Assembly: GCA_036389695.1 (NCBI GenBank)
Contig: DASVWG010000487.1
Location: 1 to 26,359, forward strand
Length of the DNA stretch: 26,359 bases
Origin: JALZHR01 sp036389695
Lineage (GTDB): Bacteria; Acidobacteriota; Blastocatellia; Pyrinomonadales; Pyrinomonadaceae
Reading direction: 5' to 3'
Of the stretch, positions 23,008 through 26,359 are shown one piece after another. A program made the position numbers and the translations under genes. Below the pieces are notes generated by a model. That model did no database searches. It had not been told where the DNA came from and worked only from the letters and a program-made list of their open reading frames with translations. Position 1 is the first letter of the stretch, and every line of letters begins with the position of its first letter.

Positions 23008-24060
23008 ATGCTCGTTGGAACTGAATGGATAATTGACGCCTTCGATTGCGACGCCGAAAAACTGCGCGATATGGAAGCCTTACGCGAAATTTTTTCGCTC
23101 GTCGTCCGGGATTTACAGTTAAAAGTCATCGACGAAGTCTGGCATCAATTTCCCGGCGAGCGCGGCGTGACGGGCTTTAATCTTTTGAGCGAATCGCATC
23201 TCGCCTGTCACACATACCCGGAATACCGCACGGCGACTTTTAATTTATATTGCTGCCGCACGCGCCCGGAATGGAACTGGGAGAAAAATTTAACCGCGAT
23301 GCTCGGCGCGAAAAATGTAAAGATTCAAAAAATCGAGCGCGGCGATAAGCGTAACGCCGGCATCTTGCCGGCTGTCGCGGAAGCGTCCCGCTTTCGCACC
23401 GCTAATTTTCCAAAAGTCAGTTTCGGCGAGGTCGCAATTCGAGAACGCGGACGCCTGCCTCATTGGGAAAAAGAAGGCGGAATTTATTTTGTTACTTTTC
23501 GCCTTGCAGACTCGCTTCCAAAAGAAATTTTGCAAAAATTTGAGTTTGAGCGCGAAGCGGCACTTAAAGTTTTAGAAAAACTAGAGCGCAATCTTTCGCC
23601 GACCGAAAAAAGGAAAGTCGATGCGCTTTTTTCCGAAAAGCTCGATGAATATCTTGATAAGGGTTATGGCTCGTGTATTTTGAAAAATGACGATTTGGCA
23701 AAGATTGTCGTCGATTCACTGCTTCATTTTGACGGCGAACATTATGATTTATTTGCCTGGTGCGTAATGCCGAATCACGTTCATATAGTTTTTCGACCGC
23801 TTTCCGGCTACGATTTGGCAAATATTACACATTCATGGAAATCTTTTACATCCAAAGAGATAAATCGAATACTTGGAAAAACAGGAAAATTTTGGCAGCG
23901 TGAATCTTATGACCGCTTGATTCGTAGTCAGGAAGAATTTGAAAGCGTCATTCGCTACGTGGCGGATAATCCGGCAAAGGCAGGCTTAAAAGATTGGCGT
24001 TGGGTTAATATTGCCCGAAGATATTCTGCCGCAACCGCAGGCAAAAATATTGTGTTTTAA
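23008..24060 (+). CDS. SpeD (AdoMet decarboxylase) fused in frame to a RAYT (REP-associated tyrosine transposase)
   Basis: One open frame of 350 residues. Residues 1-113 are a complete class 1 S-adenosylmethionine decarboxylase: Ser63 in LLSESHLACHTYPEY (the pyruvoyl serine, cut after Glu62), His68 and Cys83 match Thermotoga SpeD exactly in position. Residues 114-145 are translated from a REP hairpin (AGILPAVAEAS). From about 146 comes a RAYT: RGRLPHWEKEGGIYFVTFRL, HUH motif NHVHIV (His257, His259), FWQRESYDRLIR and RYVADNPAKAGL with Tyr317, the likely DNA-linking residue. No ATG lies between codon 98 and codon 254, so the RAYT probably depends on the speD start or on a rare start. SpeD makes decarboxylated AdoMet for spermidine. 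The DUF4178 gene follows 54 bp on. Confidence 0.92.
   Translation: MLVGTEWIIDAFDCDAEKLRDMEALREIFSLVVRDLQLKVIDEVWHQFPGERGVTGFNLLSESHLACHTYPEYRTATFNLYCCRTRPEWNWEKNLTAMLGAKNVKIQKIERGDKRNAGILPAVAEASRFRTANFPKVSFGEVAIRERGRLPHWEKEGGIYFVTFRLADSLPKEILQKFEFEREAALKVLEKLERNLSPTEKRKVDALFSEKLDEYLDKGYGSCILKNDDLAKIVVDSLLHFDGEHYDLFAWCVMPNHVHIVFRPLSGYDLANITHSWKSFTSKEINRILGKTGKFWQRESYDRLIRSQEEFESVIRYVADNPAKAGLKDWRWVNIARRYSAATAGKNIVF
23351..23397 (+). repeat. Left REP element, inside the coding frame
   Basis: A GTAA tetranucleotide (changed from GTAG) is followed by hairpin 1, GCCGGCA (23356-23362) with TGCCGGC (23366-23372), then hairpin 2, GCGGAAGCG (23377-23385) with CGCTTTCGC (23389-23397, one G-U pair). 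The whole REP is translated as part of the SpeD-RAYT linker. Confidence 0.88.
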
Positions 24061-24107
24061 GCGGCGGCAGGATGCCGCCACGACAGCCGGCAAGATGCCG
24101 GCGCTAC
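24061..24107 (-). repeat. Right REP element, inverted
   Basis: Read on the minus strand: GTAG (24107-24104), hairpin GCCGGCA/TGCCGGC (24086-24102), then hairpin GGCGGCA/TGCCGCC (24063-24079). The first hairpin and its loop are identical to the left REP; the second differs in arm sequence but is equally well paired. It starts on the base after the RAYT stop and ends 7 bp before the DUF4178 ATG. Confidence 0.92.
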
Positions 24108-24114
24108 ATTAGAT

Positions 24115-26064
24115 ATGAGTGTCCTGAAAGCGAATTGTCCTTCGTGCGCCGCGCCGATTGAGTTTAAAGCCGGCTCGACGATTGTTCTGGTTTGCCCGTT
24201 TTGCCGTTCGGCGGTCGCGCGAACCGACCGCGCGCTGGAAGATTTGGGAAAAGTCGCCGAGATTGTCGATTCGCAGTCGCCTCTGCGTCTGGGCTTGCGC
24301 GGCGAATGGCGCGGGCATCGTTTTGAGCTGACGGGACGCGCGCAGCTTCGACACGAGCTCGGCGGATTCTGGGACGAATGGTACGCGACTTTCTCGAACG
24401 GTTGGGTCGGCTGGCTCGCCGAAGCGCAAGGCAGATTTTATCTGACTTTTTTCCAGAAATTGCCTGACAACGCGCAGCTTCCGCCGTTTGAATATTTGCA
24501 ATTGGGGCAAGCGCTGACGGAAATTCCGAGCAAAGTTCCCTTAATGGTGACGGAAAAGGGAACGGCGACATCGGTCGCGGCGGACGGCGAAATTCCGTAT
24601 CAGCTTGTGCCGAATGAAAGAAGCAATTACGCGGATTTGGCGGGCGCGGGCAACGCTTTCGGCACGATTGATTACGGGATGAATCCGCCGCTCGCTTTTG
24701 TCGGCGAGCAGGTTTCGCTGGCTGACATCGGCTTAGCCAATGCGCGACCAGCCGAGCGCGAAGCGCGGCGCGTGGCTTCGGCGGCGATGGGCTGTCCGAA
24801 TTGCGGCGGACCTTTAAATTTAATCGCGCCCGACAAAGCCGAGCGCGTGACGTGTCCGAACTGCGATTCGCTCCTTGAAGTCAATCAGGGAAATCTGCGC
24901 TGGCTGAACGCTTTGAAGCCTTCGCCCGATGCGCACAAATTCGATTTGGAAATCGGGATGAAAGGCGCGTTTAAGGACGGCGTCGAGATGACGATAATCG
25001 GCGCGGTCGTCCGCAGCGTGACGGTCGAAGGCGTTCAATATTTCTGGCACGAATATCTTTTATATAATCCGCAAATCGGTTTTCGCTGGCTAATTCATTC
25101 CGACAATCACTGGAATTACGTCGAGCCGGTTAACGCGGCGGAAGTTGTAAGCTACGGCAACACGGCGACTTACGGCGGCAAAACGTTTAAGATTTTTCAG
25201 GACGCTCCGGCGCGCGTCGAATACGTCAAAGGCGAATTTTACTGGCGCGTCGCGGTCGGCGAAACGGTGCGCGCGATTGATTACGTCAAAGCTCCGCAGA
25301 TGCTCTCGTGCGAGACGACGCAAAACGAGATGAACTGGTCGCTCGGAACATATATGACGCGCGACGAAATCGAAAAAATCTTCGGCTTGCAGGAGAGTCT
25401 CGGCGCGCCCTGGTCGGTCGCGCCGAATCAGCCTTTTACGGGCGGGTTTTATATCAAATGGGGCTTTGCGATGCTCGGGCTTCTGTGCATCGTCGCGATT
25501 TTTATGCTGCCGCTGACCGGCTCGACGGCAACCGTAATGTCGGAAAATCTGACGCTTCCGCCGACGGCGAGCGCGACCACGCCGCAGACGGTTTTCAGCC
25601 AGCCCTTTCAGTTGAAAGGAAACCGCAACGTCAGGATTTCCGCTTCCGCGCCGGTCAGCAATTCTTATGCAGAACTAGATATTGATTTGGTCAACGAGCA
25701 AAACAACGAGGTCGAATCGGTCAGTATTCCGATTGAATATTATCAGGGCGTCGAAGACGGCGAATCGTGGACGGAAGGCGGGCAGACGGGCGATTCGACC
25801 ATCTCGTCGCTTCCGGCGGGAAAATATATGCTGCGGCTGGAAGGCACGTGGCAGAATTTTCAGCAGCCTTTGCCCGTCGCGGTCAAGGTCGAGCAGAACG
25901 TGACGCGCGGGATGAATTTCTGCTGCGCTTTTCTGGTTCTGGCAATCGTGCCGCTGTTTTCTTTGCTCAGAAAATGGATGTTCGAATCGCGCCGCTGGAG
26001 CGAAAGTATGTTTAGCGGCAGTTCGAGCAGCGGCGATGATTCTTCGGGCGGAGACGATGAATAA
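24115..26064 (+). CDS. DUF4178 protein with two zinc ribbons (YjfK-like), SpeD-cluster membrane protein
   Basis: A 649-residue protein. Zinc ribbon 1 uses Cys8/Cys11 and Cys27/Cys30; zinc ribbon 2 uses Cys227/Cys230 and Cys247/Cys250. Each precedes a DUF4178 domain, at about 55-200 (GEWRGHRFELTGRAQLRH, WDEWYATFSNGWVGWLAEAQ) and about 280-435 (HEYLLYNPQIGFRWLIHSD). Membrane segments follow at about 447-467 and 601-618 with a beta-rich part between them. The tail is Ser/Gly/Asp-rich. DUF4178 proteins are known to cluster with SpeD, DUF350 and spermidine synthase genes, and E. coli YjfK belongs to this family; the shared role may concern membrane stress and polyamines. The biochemical role is unknown. 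It starts 7 bp after the right REP. Confidence 0.88.
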   Translation: MSVLKANCPSCAAPIEFKAGSTIVLVCPFCRSAVARTDRALEDLGKVAEIVDSQSPLRLGLRGEWRGHRFELTGRAQLRHELGGFWDEWYATFSNGWVGWLAEAQGRFYLTFFQKLPDNAQLPPFEYLQLGQALTEIPSKVPLMVTEKGTATSVAADGEIPYQLVPNERSNYADLAGAGNAFGTIDYGMNPPLAFVGEQVSLADIGLANARPAEREARRVASAAMGCPNCGGPLNLIAPDKAERVTCPNCDSLLEVNQGNLRWLNALKPSPDAHKFDLEIGMKGAFKDGVEMTIIGAVVRSVTVEGVQYFWHEYLLYNPQIGFRWLIHSDNHWNYVEPVNAAEVVSYGNTATYGGKTFKIFQDAPARVEYVKGEFYWRVAVGETVRAIDYVKAPQMLSCETTQNEMNWSLGTYMTRDEIEKIFGLQESLGAPWSVAPNQPFTGGFYIKWGFAMLGLLCIVAIFMLPLTGSTATVMSENLTLPPTASATTPQTVFSQPFQLKGNRNVRISASAPVSNSYAELDIDLVNEQNNEVESVSIPIEYYQGVEDGESWTEGGQTGDSTISSLPAGKYMLRLEGTWQNFQQPLPVAVKVEQNVTRGMNFCCAFLVLAIVPLFSLLRKWMFESRRWSESMFSGSSSSGDDSSGGDDE

Positions 26065-26070
26065 TTATTC

Positions 26071-26165
26071 GTCCTCGCGTCCTTTGTCCTTCGTCATTAG
26101 CAAGTTTATGAAAAATAATATTGCTTAATTAATTTCAACCGACGAAGGACAAAGGACGCGAGGAC
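26071..26165. repeat. Perfect 25-bp inverted repeat of GTCCTTx heptamers
   Basis: Positions 26071-26095 are the exact reverse complement of 26141-26165. The arms consist of GTCCTCG, CGTCCTT and TGTCCTT-type units. Inside is a weaker stem ATTAGCAA/TTGCTTAAT (from 26096 and to about 26131) with one bulge. It separates the DUF4178 stop from the small membrane protein start (26179), so the operon would carry a strong hairpin between the two. Confidence 0.9.
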
Positions 26166-26178
26166 AAAGGATTAATTT

Positions 26179-26325
26179 ATGTTAAAAACACTTTTTCTGG
26201 TTTTCAGCGGCGGAGTGCTTCTGCTTTATCTTTCGTCGAGCTGGTTGGGCTGGGAATTTGCCAATTCGGGCAGCCGTTCAATGTTTAGAGTGCCGTTTAT
26301 CGGCGGTTATCGTGGAGGAAAATAA
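26179..26325 (+). CDS. Small single-span membrane protein in the SpeD/DUF4178 cluster
   Basis: A 48-residue frame: MLKTLFLVFSGGVLLLYLSS forms a membrane segment, followed by SWLGWEFANSGSRSMFRVPF and a Gly-rich end. No SD-like sequence is close to the ATG; the hairpin arm and an AAAGG precede it. Its place between the DUF4178 gene and the next start suggests it belongs to the same transcript. Small proteins of this sort occur in SpeD/DUF4178/DUF350 clusters, but I cannot assign a family. It is supported by the tidy start-stop arrangement and the GGAGG for the next gene inside its 3' end. Confidence 0.6.
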   Translation: MLKTLFLVFSGGVLLLYLSSSWLGWEFANSGSRSMFRVPFIGGYRGGK

Positions 26326-26329
26326 ATAA

Positions 26330-26359
26330 ATGTTGAGTTCAATTTCTAAATTTCACGCT
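26330..26359 (+). CDS. Partial gene start, next member of the SpeD/DUF4178 cluster
   Basis: The ATG at 26330 opens a frame that runs to the window edge (MLSSISKFHA). GGAGG at 26314-26318 lies 11 nt upstream. Ten residues are not enough to identify it. By the usual gene order of such clusters it could be DUF350, DUF4247 or spermidine synthase. Confidence 0.45.
   Translation, partial: MLSSISKFHA

Larger units (their letters stand above)
23351..24107 (+). mobile_element. REP-RAYT-REP cassette inserted in the end of speD
   Basis: The cassette has a REP at each end in inverted orientation around a full RAYT frame, the usual plan of a REP-associated transposase unit. The left end reads GTAACGCCGG and the right end, read on the minus strand, GTAGCGCCGG. 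No target duplication is seen, as expected for HUH transposases of the IS200/IS605 kind. Joining 23350 to 24108 gives speD codons AAG CAT TAG, a stop one codon after the junction, two bases before the DUF4178 ATG. Confidence 0.85.

Noticed and set aside
23351..24107. IS200/IS605 insertion sequence with accessory tnpB
   Set aside because: There is no tnpB, and the ends are REP double hairpins with GTAG-type marks, so the RAYT unit is the better call.

Overview
The window reads as a stretch of bacterial chromosome of moderate GC content. It has short intergenic gaps, few strong Shine-Dalgarno sequences and many secreted proteins. The gene repertoire includes a c-di-AMP cyclase with YbbR partner, a MreB-like protein beside an FHA-GAF-adenylate cyclase, Uma2, DUF4112/DUF5685, TPR-TonB, and a SpeD/DUF4178 cluster. 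It resembles Acidobacteriota of the Blastocatellia/Pyrinomonadales type. This is an inference from gene content only; no rRNA or other decisive marker is present.

Layout. Positions 1-2556 (minus): a secreted serine beta-lactamase-like hydrolase, cut by the window edge, and an AraC regulator upstream of it. 2802-4115 (plus): a secreted ChaN/TraB/EreA-like protein. 4177-5867 (plus): a peroxide-defence block of a PerR-type Fur regulator behind a promoter with an embedded PerR-like box, a 2-Cys peroxiredoxin, and a thioredoxin-fold protein. 5968-10664 (minus): a tight run of HEAT-cyclophilin, DUF6883 (3' end frameshifted), DUF4926, DUF4112, and DUF5685 with an extreme cysteine-rich tail. 10846-12709 (minus): cdaA and its YbbR partner. 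12848-15070 (minus): a CDF metal transporter and an M50-CBS protease. 15296-15994 (minus): an AT-richer secreted hypothetical. 16122-18949 (minus): a MreB-like ATPase and an FHA-GAF-class III adenylate cyclase. 19033-20178 (plus): a cysteine desulfurase, overlapping tail to tail with a Uma2 protein (minus). 20882-21913 (plus): a TPR-TonB_C protein, convergent with a beta-propeller lipoprotein (minus). 23008-end (plus): a SpeD/DUF4178/small membrane protein cluster running off the window.

The most striking locus is 23008-24112. A REP-RAYT-REP cassette (a domesticated IS200/IS605-type HUH transposase flanked by inverted REP hairpins) sits in the last codons of speD. The result is one 350-residue open frame: a complete AdoMet decarboxylase with Ser63, His68 and Cys83, followed by a complete RAYT with HUH and Tyr motifs. 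Removing 23351-24107 in silico restores a stop codon one codon after the junction, two bases before the DUF4178 start. This reconstructs a plausible 115-residue ancestral speD.

A second theme is the intergenic DNA. At least five gaps hold inverted pairs built from tandem heptamer-like units (ATTTTAG, AAAAGGC, AAAGTTC, AAAATGC, GTCCTTx). Each locus uses a different unit, but the two arms at one locus share the same unit. A further gap holds a perfect 31-bp inverted repeat that runs into a stop codon. No tRNA, rRNA or CRISPR array was seen.
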